From Sulfuriferula multivorans (GTDB lineage: Bacteria > Pseudomonadota > Gammaproteobacteria > Burkholderiales > Sulfuriferulaceae): a stretch of DNA of 64,000 nt. The notes beneath the pieces are model-generated. The model was not told where the DNA came from. It was given only the letters and a program-made list of their open reading frames with translations, and made no database searches. Positions 6,868 through 16,001 of this stretch are shown here, piece by piece; the stretch's first letter is position 1; each line of letters begins with the position of its first letter. Both the position numbers and the translations under genes were made by a program. The stretch is from assembly GCF_003851125.1 (NCBI RefSeq), contig NZ_BGOW01000013.1, positions 1-64,000 of the forward strand. The letters run 5' to 3'.

Positions 6868-7500
6868 TTAAGCCGTTTTGATTGCCTTGCGGCGCTCTTC
6901 GATTTCGTGCGCCTTTTTCAGCATGGCATGGATGCCCTTCTGATCTTTGCAACCGTGCGCCTTGAACAATTCGAACGGATTGAGCCGCTTGGCTTTTAAC
7001 AAACCCAGAGCGACATCCTTCATTGCCAGGCCATTGATAATCCCTTGTTTGAAACCATCCTTGAAATACAAACCCAGCGAAAGTTTCAGCTCATTTACAC
7101 GACCGGTCTGGATACAGTTGTTCCAGAACAGCTTGGCAAAATGGCGGGTGGGCTGGTTCTTCGGGGCGAGGCCGAGGCGGTGCGCGTAATTGGCGAGCCC
7201 GTGCATGATGTGGGTAATCGGTAGCTTGCGCGGACAACGCACGATGCAGTTGTAGCACGAGGTACACATCCACATGGATTGCGAGTTCAGTACTTCCTCG
7301 CGCTTGCCGGCACGGATCATCATGAAAATTTCCTGCGGTGGATGATCCCATCCCGCCTGGAAATTGGTGGGGCAGGAGCCGGAGCATACGCCGCATTGCA
7401 TACACATCTTGACCCAGTTGCCCTCCTCCACCATGGCTTCGACTTCCTTGAGGAAGTTATTGTTGTACTGGGCTGCGGCCTGACTGCTTAAATTACTCAT
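6868..7500 (-). CDS. hdrC: Heterodisulfide reductase subunit C-like iron-sulfur protein (HdrC)
   Basis: 210 residues. Two [4Fe-4S] ferredoxin motifs near the N-terminus: 'CMQCGVCSGSCP' (about residues 33-44) and 'CTSCYNCIVRCP' (about 79-90). The rest is helical, with no membrane segment, unlike QmoC, which fuses this domain to a heme b membrane part. Start ATG at 7500 with aggaga eight bases before. It lies 12 bases after the qmoB stop. Expected to relay electrons between QmoAB and HdrB. Confidence 0.92.
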   Translation of the reverse strand: MSNLSSQAAAQYNNNFLKEVEAMVEEGNWVKMCMQCGVCSGSCPTNFQAGWDHPPQEIFMMIRAGKREEVLNSQSMWMCTSCYNCIVRCPRKLPITHIMHGLANYAHRLGLAPKNQPTRHFAKLFWNNCIQTGRVNELKLSLGLYFKDGFKQGIINGLAMKDVALGLLKAKRLNPFELFKAHGCKDQKGIHAMLKKAHEIEERRKAIKTA

Positions 7501-7512
7501 CGCGCTGTTCTC

Positions 7513-9753
7513 CTAGAAGCCTTTGAATGGGCTCATGCCGATTTCGAACATGCGTTTCTCGAAGTCGTTGATCAGCTTCGGTACGCGGTCAATGTCGGTA
7601 ATCGCCACTTCGTAGGTCTGTACCCGGTCGGTTTCCAGGTTGAAACCCTTCAAGGTGTCGTCAATTTTGCTCATGCGATAGTTGGCCAGTTCGGAACCTT
7701 TCACGAAATGACACTGGTACTCGTCGCCGTGCTTGCAGCCCATCAGCATCACGCCGTCATAACCGGAGTTGAGTGCGTCGGTAATCCAGATGGTATTGAC
7801 CGAACCCAGGCAACGCACTGGCACAACGCGCACGAACGAACTGGTTTCAGTGCGGTTCATCGCCGCCATATCCATCGCCGGGTAGGCGTCGTTCTCGCAC
7901 GCCAGCACCAGGATGCGCGGTTTCTCGGAGAATTCGTCGGGGATGCTGACCGCCTTGATCTGGCTGCCCACCGTGTCCACCGAGTAGTTCTCGAAAGAGA
8001 TCACCCGCACCGGGCAGGCACCCATGCAGGTGCCGCAGCGGCGGCAGCGCGATTCGTTGAACAACGGGTAGCGTTTTTCGTCTTCGTCAATCGCGCCGAA
8101 CGGGCACTCTACCGTGCAACGCTTGCACTGGGTACACCCTTCCAGCCGCACCGAGGGGTAGGACAGGTCGCCCGAGCGCGGGTGCGCAGCGCTGCCGATG
8201 GCGGCGTTTTCCAGCGCCTGGATTGCTTTCAGCGTGGCGCCGGTGGCGTCCTCTTTGGCTTGAGCGATATCCATCGGACGCCGAACCGGGCCGGCCGTGT
8301 AGATACCGGTGCGACGCGTTTCGTAGGGAAAGCAGATAAAGTGGGAATCAGTGAAGCCGTATTTCAGCTGCGGCACGTCCTTTCCCTGGCGATAGTCCAG
8401 GTTGAGGATGGAGATGGTTTTTTTCTCCACCTCGGCGGCTGCTTCCTCGCCTTCCACCGCCTTGAAATCGATGTTCACGCCCGAGTTAGGCACTTGACCG
8501 GTGGCGAGTACCACCAGATCTGCATTTTCGATGCTGGCGTTCTGGTCGTCGAGGATCAGATCGTGAAAATTCACCTTGCAGGTATTGCCGGCAGGTTGCA
8601 CCGAAGCCACTTTACCCTTGGTAAAAATCACGCCCTTTTCCTGCGCGCTGCGATAAAAGTCCTCACCGTTGCCAGGGGTGCGCAGATCAGTGTAGAGCAC
8701 CGTGGTGTCTATGTCGGCGTTGGCATCCTTGAAGTACATCGCCTGTTTGATACTGGTATTGCAGCAATGGCCCGAACAATAGGCCAGATGCGTGCCGCTG
8801 GCGTCACGCTGACCGGCGCACTGCACGAACACGACTGATTTTACCGGTTGGCCATCGGATGGGCGCAGAATCGGCCCGCCGCGTTCAGCCGCTTCCCGTG
8901 CCAGCTGTTCCAGACCGCCCTGGTCTACGACATTCGGCGATGCGCCATAACCGAGTTCGGGCAGCTTGTTGGCGTCATAAAGCTCGAAACCCGTCGCCTG
9001 AACAATTGCACCGACGTCTTCAGTGGCTGTGCTGCCGGATTCAGTGGCAATTTCAGCCTGGAAACGTCCCGGCGCGCCACTGGTTTTGGCGAGTGTTGCA
9101 TTCAGGTAAACCTTGATGTTGGGATCGGCTTCGATTGCCGACACCATCCCTGCCACGCCGTTATCCACTGGCGCTTTGTAGGGCTCGTGCGATGGCACAC
9201 GCATATGCAATTTGGCTGCCCAGCCACCGAGCTGACCGGATTTTTCCACCAGCACCACCGGATAGCCGGTTTTGGCCGCCTCCAGCGCCGCGGTCATGCC
9301 GGTGATGCCGCCGCCAACGACCAGTAATGTCTTGCTGGTGCCGGTATTCGGGTTGCCCTCAGGCTGACGCATGGCCTTGATCTCGGCGCAGCCCATGCGC
9401 AAGTAATCTTCCGCCATTTCCTGCGTGGTTTCACGCGCTTCCTCAGTATCGGGACGAATCCAGATCACACCCTCGCGCAGGTTGGCGCGGGACATGGCGA
9501 CGCTGGGGAAGTTGAACGCATCGGTCTTGGCGCGGCGCGAACACGCACCGATCATGATATGGCTTACGCCATCGTTATCGATGTCGTTCTGGATCATCGT
9601 CACCCCTTCGCTGCTGCACAGGAAGGGATGAGGTTTGACTTGCTGGATTTTGCCTTCTTTTTTAACCACATCGACCAGTGCATCCGTATCCAGACGTTCG
9701 CCCAGACCACAACCCTGGCAGATATACGCGGCGACTTTTTTCTCTACGGCCAT
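7513..9753 (-). CDS. qmoB: QmoB: HdrA-like flavoprotein fused to an MvhD domain
   Basis: 746 residues. Order of domains: N-terminal 'CQGCGLG' segment; FAD-binding HdrA core with 'VVGGGITGMTAALEAA' (about 143-158); Cys cluster 'YCSGHCCN' in the middle; two [4Fe-4S] motifs 'CTQCKRCTVECPFG' and 'CRRCGTCMGACPVR' (about 562-607); and a C-terminal MvhD (F420-non-reducing hydrogenase delta) domain with 'LACENDAYP', 'VRCLGSVN' and 'GCKHGDEYQC'. That composition is diagnostic for QmoB of the quinone-interacting oxidoreductase that exchanges electrons with APS reductase. Its ribosome site (ggaggt) overlaps the qmoA stop codon, so the two are translationally coupled. The genes aprBA are not in the window. 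Confidence 0.93.
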   Translation of the reverse strand: MAVEKKVAAYICQGCGLGERLDTDALVDVVKKEGKIQQVKPHPFLCSSEGVTMIQNDIDNDGVSHIMIGACSRRAKTDAFNFPSVAMSRANLREGVIWIRPDTEEARETTQEMAEDYLRMGCAEIKAMRQPEGNPNTGTSKTLLVVGGGITGMTAALEAAKTGYPVVLVEKSGQLGGWAAKLHMRVPSHEPYKAPVDNGVAGMVSAIEADPNIKVYLNATLAKTSGAPGRFQAEIATESGSTATEDVGAIVQATGFELYDANKLPELGYGASPNVVDQGGLEQLAREAAERGGPILRPSDGQPVKSVVFVQCAGQRDASGTHLAYCSGHCCNTSIKQAMYFKDANADIDTTVLYTDLRTPGNGEDFYRSAQEKGVIFTKGKVASVQPAGNTCKVNFHDLILDDQNASIENADLVVLATGQVPNSGVNIDFKAVEGEEAAAEVEKKTISILNLDYRQGKDVPQLKYGFTDSHFICFPYETRRTGIYTAGPVRRPMDIAQAKEDATGATLKAIQALENAAIGSAAHPRSGDLSYPSVRLEGCTQCKRCTVECPFGAIDEDEKRYPLFNESRCRRCGTCMGACPVRVISFENYSVDTVGSQIKAVSIPDEFSEKPRILVLACENDAYPAMDMAAMNRTETSSFVRVVPVRCLGSVNTIWITDALNSGYDGVMLMGCKHGDEYQCHFVKGSELANYRMSKIDDTLKGFNLETDRVQTYEVAITDIDRVPKLINDFEKRMFEIGMSPFKGF

Positions 9754-9756
9754 GTT

Positions 9757-11043
9757 TTAAACCTCCGCCTTTGCCACTCTGTTAACCACTTGAATCGCCC
9801 GCAACGCCGCTGCTGTGGCCGATTGCACCGAGCGATTCACATCCAGCGCGTTGGACGCACACCCTGCGCCAAAGAACGCGCCGTTGGCTGGATCAGCCTC
9901 GATAAAACCGCTGGAATCGGCAAGAATTTCTGCTGGAATATTGGCGCCTTTCACCGACGGTTCCATACCTACCGCCAGTACGCACAGGTCGTGCGGGGTA
10001 GCATAACGGTGATAGCCTTCGGTGTTCACACCGTGCAGGATTACATCCCCGCTGGCGTCGTCCTGGGTGACCTTGGCCACTTTGGATTTGATGAAACTGA
10101 CGTTGGGATTGGCCTGCACCTTGGCGTAGAAATCCTCGAAACGGTCAATGGCGCGGATATCGATATAGTAAATGGTGGACTTGCCCTCATTGCCATACCG
10201 CTCCTCCACATAGTTGGTCTGCTTGAGCGAGGCCATACAGCAAATACGCGAGCAGTGGCGCAGGTGATTTTCGTCACGCGAACCGGCACACTGGATGAAA
10301 GCGACATTCTTCGCTTCCTTGCCATCCGACGGGCGCAAAATCTTGCCGCTGGTGGGACCATGCGGATCAGCCAGGCGCTCGAACTCGACGCTGGTAATCA
10401 CATTCTTGAAGCGGTCGTAGCCGTAAGGCTGAATCTTGTTGGCGTCGTAGGGTTGCCAGCCAGTTGCCCAGACCACTGCACCGGCTTTGATCTGCACGGT
10501 TTCTTCCTGCATATCGAGGTCAATGGCGTTATATTTGCATGCCGCCTTGGCCTTGTCGGCATCCGGCGTGCCGATAATGGATTTATCCAGCACAAAGCGC
10601 ATCGGATAAGCCATTTTATTGGGCAGATAAGCCGCCTTCATTTTGTTCAGGCCATAATTGAACGGGTTGGGTATCTCGGCGCCTACTGCCTTGGCACAAT
10701 CACCGCAGGCAGTACAGTTGGCGTTGACATAACGCGGCGTGATTCTGATGGTGGCGGTGTAGTCGCCTTTGGCGCCGGTGATGCCGGTTACCTCCGCCAT
10801 GGTCAGCAGACGGATACGCGGATTGGACTTGAGCCGGCGCAGGTTGATTTCCAGGCCGCAAATCGGATGACACAGCTTGGGAAAATAGCGGTATAGCTGA
10901 GAAGTACGCCCACCTATGGCCGGATTTTTCTCCACCAACACCACATTCTTGCCGGTTTCTGCTGCTTCCAATGCAGCTGTCATACCGGATATGCCGCCAC
11001 CGACGACCAGGATGGTCTCGTTTGTTGCTACAACTTCCGTCAT
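9757..11043 (-). CDS. qmoA: QmoA: HdrA-like FAD/iron-sulfur subunit
   Basis: 428 residues from the ATG at 11043, backed by ggaggaga six bases upstream; earlier starts lack a ribosome site. The N-terminal Rossmann motif 'VVGGGISGMTAALEAAETG' binds FAD, followed by 'YFPKLCHPICGLEINLRRLK', a segment characteristic of QmoA. Further cysteines are in 'NCTACGDCAKAVG' and 'CSRICCMASLKQ'. First gene of qmoA-qmoB-hdrC-hdrB. The complex is thought to link APS reductase with the quinone pool; in sulfur oxidisers the flow is sulfite/AMP to quinone. Confidence 0.93.
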   Translation of the reverse strand: MTEVVATNETILVVGGGISGMTAALEAAETGKNVVLVEKNPAIGGRTSQLYRYFPKLCHPICGLEINLRRLKSNPRIRLLTMAEVTGITGAKGDYTATIRITPRYVNANCTACGDCAKAVGAEIPNPFNYGLNKMKAAYLPNKMAYPMRFVLDKSIIGTPDADKAKAACKYNAIDLDMQEETVQIKAGAVVWATGWQPYDANKIQPYGYDRFKNVITSVEFERLADPHGPTSGKILRPSDGKEAKNVAFIQCAGSRDENHLRHCSRICCMASLKQTNYVEERYGNEGKSTIYYIDIRAIDRFEDFYAKVQANPNVSFIKSKVAKVTQDDASGDVILHGVNTEGYHRYATPHDLCVLAVGMEPSVKGANIPAEILADSSGFIEADPANGAFFGAGCASNALDVNRSVQSATAAALRAIQVVNRVAKAEV

Positions 11044-11354
11044 CAGGTCTCCTCCATTCAAACGGATAAAGTGTCTGCCGATTACGGCCAACACTAGAAT
11101 TTGCGAGAAGCCGCTTGAGCAGTCTTTTCACCAAAAATAAACTTGTTTAGGCACAATTCTGAGCTGCGGTGAATGTTACCCTGAACCACGCGGGCTATCC
11201 ACAGCAGGCCGGGGTAAATTCAATTGAAAATTCTTATCCCGAAATAGAGGGGGTGAATTGCAGCGAATGCTTATGCTGATGTTGTGTAGTCAACAAGGTG
11301 CATCCAGCATATCTTAATTCGGGATTCCGGTGGCTAAAGTGAGATTGATACCGG
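11044..11354. other. Intergenic region upstream of qmoA
   Basis: 311 bases between the histidine phosphatase stop (11355) and qmoA. It must hold the qmo promoter. The minus strand has a ttgact at about 11287-11292 but no convincing -10 at the right distance, and a short palindrome ttcaattgaa at 11219-11228. I assign no promoter. No open frame looks real. Confidence 0.5.
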
Positions 11355-11984
11355 TTAGAGTAGTTCCCTGGATGCATCACCGGCCAAACCGAGGAGATGT
11401 GTCACATCGTTCATGTCATCAATGGCGCATTTTCCATCTTCCAAAGTGAAAGTGGTCATTGAAGCGTTCTCGATGCGGATATTCCGAAATGCGGAAAGCG
11501 GTTGGCCCAGCGCTTCCAGCACCGCCATCCTGGCAACACCATCGTGGGTGATTGCCAGAATAGTTCCAGACTGGCCGGCCGTATACTCAAAAAATGACTG
11601 CACGCGCTGTTGCATGTCGCTGAGCGATTCTCCCCCGGGAAATGTCACTTGATCAGGGTTGCGCTTCCACTGGCGCAACAGCTCGGGCCATTTCTGCTTG
11701 ACGGTTGCCTGTTGCAACCCTTCCCATTCACCGTATGCAAGCTCCATCAGACGGTGATCGGTGGTAACCGGGAGATTGAGCCGGGTAGCAATAATCTGCG
11801 CCGTTGCCTGAGCCCGCATTAATGGGCTCGCCACGATGCTGATCTCATCGCTTGCTGCAAATCGCTCGGCAAGGGCCTGTGCTTGCACCTCTCCACGCGC
11901 CGAGAGCGGCGGATTACTGTGCCCTTGATAGCGACCGTCCCGGTTCCAGGTTGTTTCGCCGTGTCTAGCCAGCATCAATCTCAT
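11355..11984 (-). CDS. Histidine phosphatase (phosphoglycerate-mutase superfamily)
   Basis: 209 residues from the ATG at 11984. The catalytic 'LARHGETTWN' (RHG) is at the very start. Phosphate-binding Arg and acid residues follow in 'SPLMRAQATAQIIA' and 'ELAYGEWEGL', and the second catalytic His in 'AITHDGVAR'. It resembles CobC/GpmB-type phosphatases rather than true glycolytic mutase; the substrate is undetermined. Placed 42 bases after the outer-membrane protein gene on the same strand, it may be the last gene of the sugar-polymer operon. Confidence 0.85.
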   Translation of the reverse strand: MRLMLARHGETTWNRDGRYQGHSNPPLSARGEVQAQALAERFAASDEISIVASPLMRAQATAQIIATRLNLPVTTDHRLMELAYGEWEGLQQATVKQKWPELLRQWKRNPDQVTFPGGESLSDMQQRVQSFFEYTAGQSGTILAITHDGVARMAVLEALGQPLSAFRNIRIENASMTTFTLEDGKCAIDDMNDVTHLLGLAGDASRELL

Positions 11985-12025
11985 TGAATACCGATCCTGA
12001 GCAAATTGAACGGATGCGAAATCAC

Positions 12026-12874
12026 TCAGTAACGCCAGGCTACGCCAAACACCCATCGATTGCCGGCGTGGATGCCCTGACCCGCCAGATCGGCCTCATA
12101 CTCGATGATCGGACGTATGTTCCTGGTCAGTGAAAAGCGCAACCCCAGTCCGCCTCTGAGCAGGTTATACACTTCCGACGCGTTCGGATTTTCGCTGGAT
12201 GGAAGTGCAGTGTTTACGCCAAAGGTCCGCGCGCAGAACAGAGAACCAAAGATGTCCACGTTCTGAAACAGCCGGGTACCCACGTCTGCGGTAGCACGCC
12301 ACTGCGTCACGCTGCTGTTGAAAAACATGCGCGGCCCGATGGAAAAACTGCCATAGGCGAGCCGCTGGCCGAATTGGTGCTTGATGCCGAATTGATAGTC
12401 CGGTTCTATCGCAGTGTGGCCCACACCCATCTGCGGATTGCTCGAGGTCGATCCTGCAGGCAGGATAATGTTCAAAGCAATGGCATCGGCAAAAACCTTA
12501 CCTTGTCTCAATCCGCGCACCAGGCCAATCTCCTGATCCTGCAGACCAGATGCTGTGTAGGTCGTGCTCGTATTTTTTTTCGTCTTGGTCTTGCTCTCCT
12601 GTGCCGCCCGCAAGTCATATTGCAGCGCCCATCCGTCTCCCAGGCCATGTTCTCCGGTTACTTTAAGTTGCGTCTCGGAAATTTTTGAAGTGCTGGGAAA
12701 CGTTTCACTGCCAAAGTGTGATGAAGAAAACGTACGATCAGAACGGTATAGGCGCAGTACCGGTTTGACTTTTCCCGTTCCCGCCGCAGGAATCCAGGGG
12801 TCTGCGCTGGCAGGAAAAACAATCAGGGCTGGCGCCAATGCAATCAACATCCTGACGCCTGTTTTTATATGCAT
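12026..12874 (-). CDS. Beta-barrel outer-membrane protein
   Basis: 282 residues from the ATG at 12874, which starts a clean signal peptide ('MLIALAPALIVFPASA', cleavage probably after ASA). The mature part is rich in alternating hydrophobic/polar strands and ends in '...GVAWRY', a C-terminal aromatic residue as recognised by the Bam machinery. Length suits a 10-12 strand barrel. It follows the ABC exporter and three glycosyltransferases. A role in outer-membrane passage of their product is an inference from position only. Confidence 0.75.
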   Translation of the reverse strand: MHIKTGVRMLIALAPALIVFPASADPWIPAAGTGKVKPVLRLYRSDRTFSSSHFGSETFPSTSKISETQLKVTGEHGLGDGWALQYDLRAAQESKTKTKKNTSTTYTASGLQDQEIGLVRGLRQGKVFADAIALNIILPAGSTSSNPQMGVGHTAIEPDYQFGIKHQFGQRLAYGSFSIGPRMFFNSSVTQWRATADVGTRLFQNVDIFGSLFCARTFGVNTALPSSENPNASEVYNLLRGGLGLRFSLTRNIRPIIEYEADLAGQGIHAGNRWVFGVAWRY

Positions 12875-12933
12875 ACTTATTCTTGGCCTCTCTTTGTTGT
12901 GTGCAAAATCTGTGTTTGTCGTCCTGGTGTGAC

Positions 12934-14745
12934 TCAACTGGAAAGTGCGACAGCACTGCGACCGCTATTCCATAGATCGAAATAACGCCCGCTCTGGGCT
13001 AGCAGTTGTTCGTGTGTACCCATTTGCACAACATGGCCCTGGTCAAGCACAAGGATGGCGTCGGCGCCGGTAACCGTTGCCAGTCGATGTGCGATGATGA
13101 GCGTGGTGCGGCCGACGGTGAGGCGTCGTAAAGCTTCCATCACGATGCGCTCGGTAAATGCATCCAGACCGCTGGTGGGTTCGTCCAGAATGACGATAGG
13201 CGCATTGCGTAGCATGGCCCGCGCGATCGAAACACACTGGCGCTGCCCTCCGGACAATGTCGCCCCGCGTTCTCCCACCAACGTGTCATAGCCGTCTGGC
13301 AAACCTTCGACCAGTTCGTGAATACCCGCCGCCTGCGCCGCGGCGATAGCCTCGTCGCGACCCGCGCCCGCCAGACCGTAGGCAATGTTTTCCCAGATCG
13401 CGCCGGAGAACACCAGCGCTTCCTGCAATACCAATGCGACCTGGCTGCGCACGAAATCCAGCGCCAGTTCACGCAGATCATGGCCGTCCAGCATAATCTG
13501 GCCGCTGAGCGGATCATGGAAACGCGGAATCAGACTCACCAATGTGCTCTTGCCGGCACCGGTCGCTCCGACGAGTGCCACCGTCTGACCCGGTTTGACG
13601 TGGAATGAAACATTCTGCAATACCATATCGCCAGGATGGTAGCCGAAACTCACCGAGCGAAACTGCAATTGCCCTTTGCAGGTAGATGGAATGAGCGCAT
13701 CGGGTGCTTCGCGGATTTCCGATGCTTCCGAGAATACCTCGCCCAGACGCTCCGCTGCTGCCGAAGATTTGCCGACCACACCCGCTATCTTGGCAAACTG
13801 CCGGACCGGAGAAGCCATGCCGCGCAGGTAGGCAAGAAACACCAGCAATTCGCCCGCCGTAATGCTCCCCGCCAGCACCCGGGTAGCGCCATACCAGACC
13901 GCCGCCCCGGTCGCCAGAGCCATCACCAGACCCACCAATGGTGTGAACTGCACCTGCAAATCGCTCGCTTCCAGGGTGGCATCCAGGCTTTTCTCGGCCT
14001 GTTCGGCAAAGCGCTCATCCTCGTGCGCTTCCCGGCCGTAGGCTTGCACAACGTGGACATTGGCAATGATCTCCTGCACTTTACCCCACAGTTCACCTTC
14101 TTTCTGGCGCGCACGCCGGAAGGCAATCCGCAGGCGCGCGCTGTAACGCTGCATGATGAACAGCAGCAAGGGCACCACCGCCATCACCACCAGCGCAAAG
14201 CGCCAGTCAACGATCAGCATGACGACGATCATTCCGACCATGGTCAGCAGATGCGCAGACAGATTGGTTCCCGCCGACACCACGAAATCCTGCAGCGTCT
14301 GGATGTCGCCGCCCAGCCGGGCCATGATGTCGCCGCTTTTCTGGCGGCGATGAAAGGACAGGGAAAGCCGCTGCATGTGGGCAAACAGATCGCGCCGTAT
14401 GTCGAAGATTGCGTGCTGTCCGGTACGCAACAGCAATCGGTTGCCCCAATAGCTGAGCGCTGCATCCATTAAACCCAGCGCAAGCATGGCTATCCCCAGG
14501 GTATTGAGCAGCGCAAGGCTATGGCTAGGGTCAGGCAAAAATCCGCTCAATCCATGCGGCAGCGGTTTCCGGAATATGACACTGTCAATAATGAACTTGA
14601 GGGGCCATGGCGCAAGCAAGAGCACGACAGCCTTCGCTGCCATGAATAAACCAGCGGCACTGAGCGCAGCTGTATACGGCCGCAAATAGCCACGCAGATC
14701 CCACAGCGAAAACCTACGGCGTCCCGCTGTACCGACTTCTGTCAT
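12934..14745 (-). CDS. MsbA-like ABC exporter (fused permease and ATPase)
   Basis: 603 residues. The N-terminal ABC transporter type 1 membrane domain (about residues 20-310, six helices) is fused to an ATPase domain. Walker A is 'LVGATGAGKSTLV', Q-loop 'LVLQEALVFSG', signature 'LSGGQRQ', Walker B 'IVILDEPTSGLD' and H-loop 'IIAHRLATV'. All key residues are present. It acts as a homodimer in the inner membrane, typically flipping lipid-linked glycans or glycolipids. The start overlaps the preceding glycosyltransferase stop by four bases, so product and exporter are probably functionally linked. Confidence 0.9.
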   Translation of the reverse strand: MTEVGTAGRRRFSLWDLRGYLRPYTAALSAAGLFMAAKAVVLLLAPWPLKFIIDSVIFRKPLPHGLSGFLPDPSHSLALLNTLGIAMLALGLMDAALSYWGNRLLLRTGQHAIFDIRRDLFAHMQRLSLSFHRRQKSGDIMARLGGDIQTLQDFVVSAGTNLSAHLLTMVGMIVVMLIVDWRFALVVMAVVPLLLFIMQRYSARLRIAFRRARQKEGELWGKVQEIIANVHVVQAYGREAHEDERFAEQAEKSLDATLEASDLQVQFTPLVGLVMALATGAAVWYGATRVLAGSITAGELLVFLAYLRGMASPVRQFAKIAGVVGKSSAAAERLGEVFSEASEIREAPDALIPSTCKGQLQFRSVSFGYHPGDMVLQNVSFHVKPGQTVALVGATGAGKSTLVSLIPRFHDPLSGQIMLDGHDLRELALDFVRSQVALVLQEALVFSGAIWENIAYGLAGAGRDEAIAAAQAAGIHELVEGLPDGYDTLVGERGATLSGGQRQCVSIARAMLRNAPIVILDEPTSGLDAFTERIVMEALRRLTVGRTTLIIAHRLATVTGADAILVLDQGHVVQMGTHEQLLAQSGRYFDLWNSGRSAVALSS

Positions 14746-16001
14746 CGCCCGCTACCGGCTGCGCGGGGTGCGCGCAAACGCATCATGATTTCAGTGGCAC
14801 GCAAGGCCGTCTTGTCCCAACCGAAATCTTCACGCGCTGCCGCGGCTGCCGCATGACTCATGGCTCGCAGTCTGGGTACGTCATTCAGCAATTCAATCAC
14901 CTGATTTACGAAGATGTCACGATCGCCGGGCGGATACAGCAGGCCCGTCACACCGTCCTGCAGCAGATCGGTCAGTTGACCAAGCCGCGGAGCGACAACC
15001 GGTCGCCCGGCGGCCAGGGATTCGACCACTTTCAGGGGTGAGAAATAGAAACCATCCTGCGCGGTATAGGGTGCCACCGTGATATCCATGGCGGCCAGGT
15101 AAGCAGGAATATCGGCATGCGGGATACGCCCGGTGAGGATGACCCGTCCATGCAGTTGATCGCGCGCTACCCGTGCCTGCAGATCGATCAGGGCGGGACC
15201 CTCTCCCACCAGCAGCAAGGCTGCATCGGGACGGCGCGTCAGGATGTCGGTAAAGGCATCGAGCAGAAAATCCAGGCCATGCCACGGCTTCAGGCTGCCG
15301 ATAAACCCGATCACCGGTCTGCCGTCGAGTTCGTAACGCTCACGTACCGGCCCGCCGTCCACGCCGGGATGAAAGCGGCTGGTGTCCACCCCATTGGGCA
15401 ACACGGTGACGCGCTCGCCCAACGCGCCGCGCGCCAGCGCGTGTTCCCTGACCGCTGCAGACACCGCGATGACATGGTCGGAACGGCACAGGGTTTCAGT
15501 CTCGGTTGCATCCGCCAGTGCTTTCAGACGCAGCCCCCGGAAGCGTTCCTGCTCTTCCGCCAGCGGCGCATTCACTTCGAGCATCAAGGGAATATTCAGA
15601 GCGGTCGCAACCTGTCCCCCTGCCCGGTGAAACAGCGCATAACGCTCATACAGCAGATCCGGCTGGACACCGGCCTGATCCAGCGCCCTCAGCACGCGCG
15701 CAGCCAGTTTGCGGTCGCAGGCGAGCTTGCCGAGTTCGCGCTGCAAAGTCTGATCTTTTTCCTCATTTCCCATACCGAGCTGCGCCGCTTCCAGCGCCAT
15801 TTCGTCCGCGCTTTCATCCGGGGGCAACTCGATCATGCGTACCGGAGGACAAGGATTCCCGGTGCCCTGTTTGGCGCACAATAGCGTCACCTCATGCCCC
15901 AGTCCGGCCAGGGCGGAAACAAATTCGCGCACATGGACCGAGGCGCCCTTGTCACCCAGCACAGGAATGCCGCGATCGGCACAAAGATAGGCGATTTTCA
16001 T
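14742..16001 (-). CDS. GT4-type glycosyltransferase
   Basis: 419 residues from the ATG at 16001, overlapping the upstream stop as ATGA. GT-B fold: N-terminal 'IAYLCADRGIPVLGDKGASV' acceptor half; C-terminal Glycos_transf_1 half with 'LPNGVDTSRFHPG', 'IGFIGSLKPWHGLDFLL' and the sugar-nucleotide Glu motif 'SPLKVVESLAAGRPVVA'. It should be an inverting/retaining class GT4 enzyme (retaining as a family) using a nucleotide-sugar at the cytoplasmic face. Acceptor and donor are unknown. Middle of the coupled operon. Confidence 0.88.
   Translation of the reverse strand: MKIAYLCADRGIPVLGDKGASVHVREFVSALAGLGHEVTLLCAKQGTGNPCPPVRMIELPPDESADEMALEAAQLGMGNEEKDQTLQRELGKLACDRKLAARVLRALDQAGVQPDLLYERYALFHRAGGQVATALNIPLMLEVNAPLAEEQERFRGLRLKALADATETETLCRSDHVIAVSAAVREHALARGALGERVTVLPNGVDTSRFHPGVDGGPVRERYELDGRPVIGFIGSLKPWHGLDFLLDAFTDILTRRPDAALLLVGEGPALIDLQARVARDQLHGRVILTGRIPHADIPAYLAAMDITVAPYTAQDGFYFSPLKVVESLAAGRPVVAPRLGQLTDLLQDGVTGLLYPPGDRDIFVNQVIELLNDVPRLRAMSHAAAAAAREDFGWDKTALRATEIMMRLRAPRAAGSGR

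Noticed and set aside
7708-10896. Long plus-strand open frames opposite qmoB and qmoA (376 and 445 codons)
   Set aside because: They are mirror frames of strongly supported genes; composition is His/Arg-rich and unlike any protein family.
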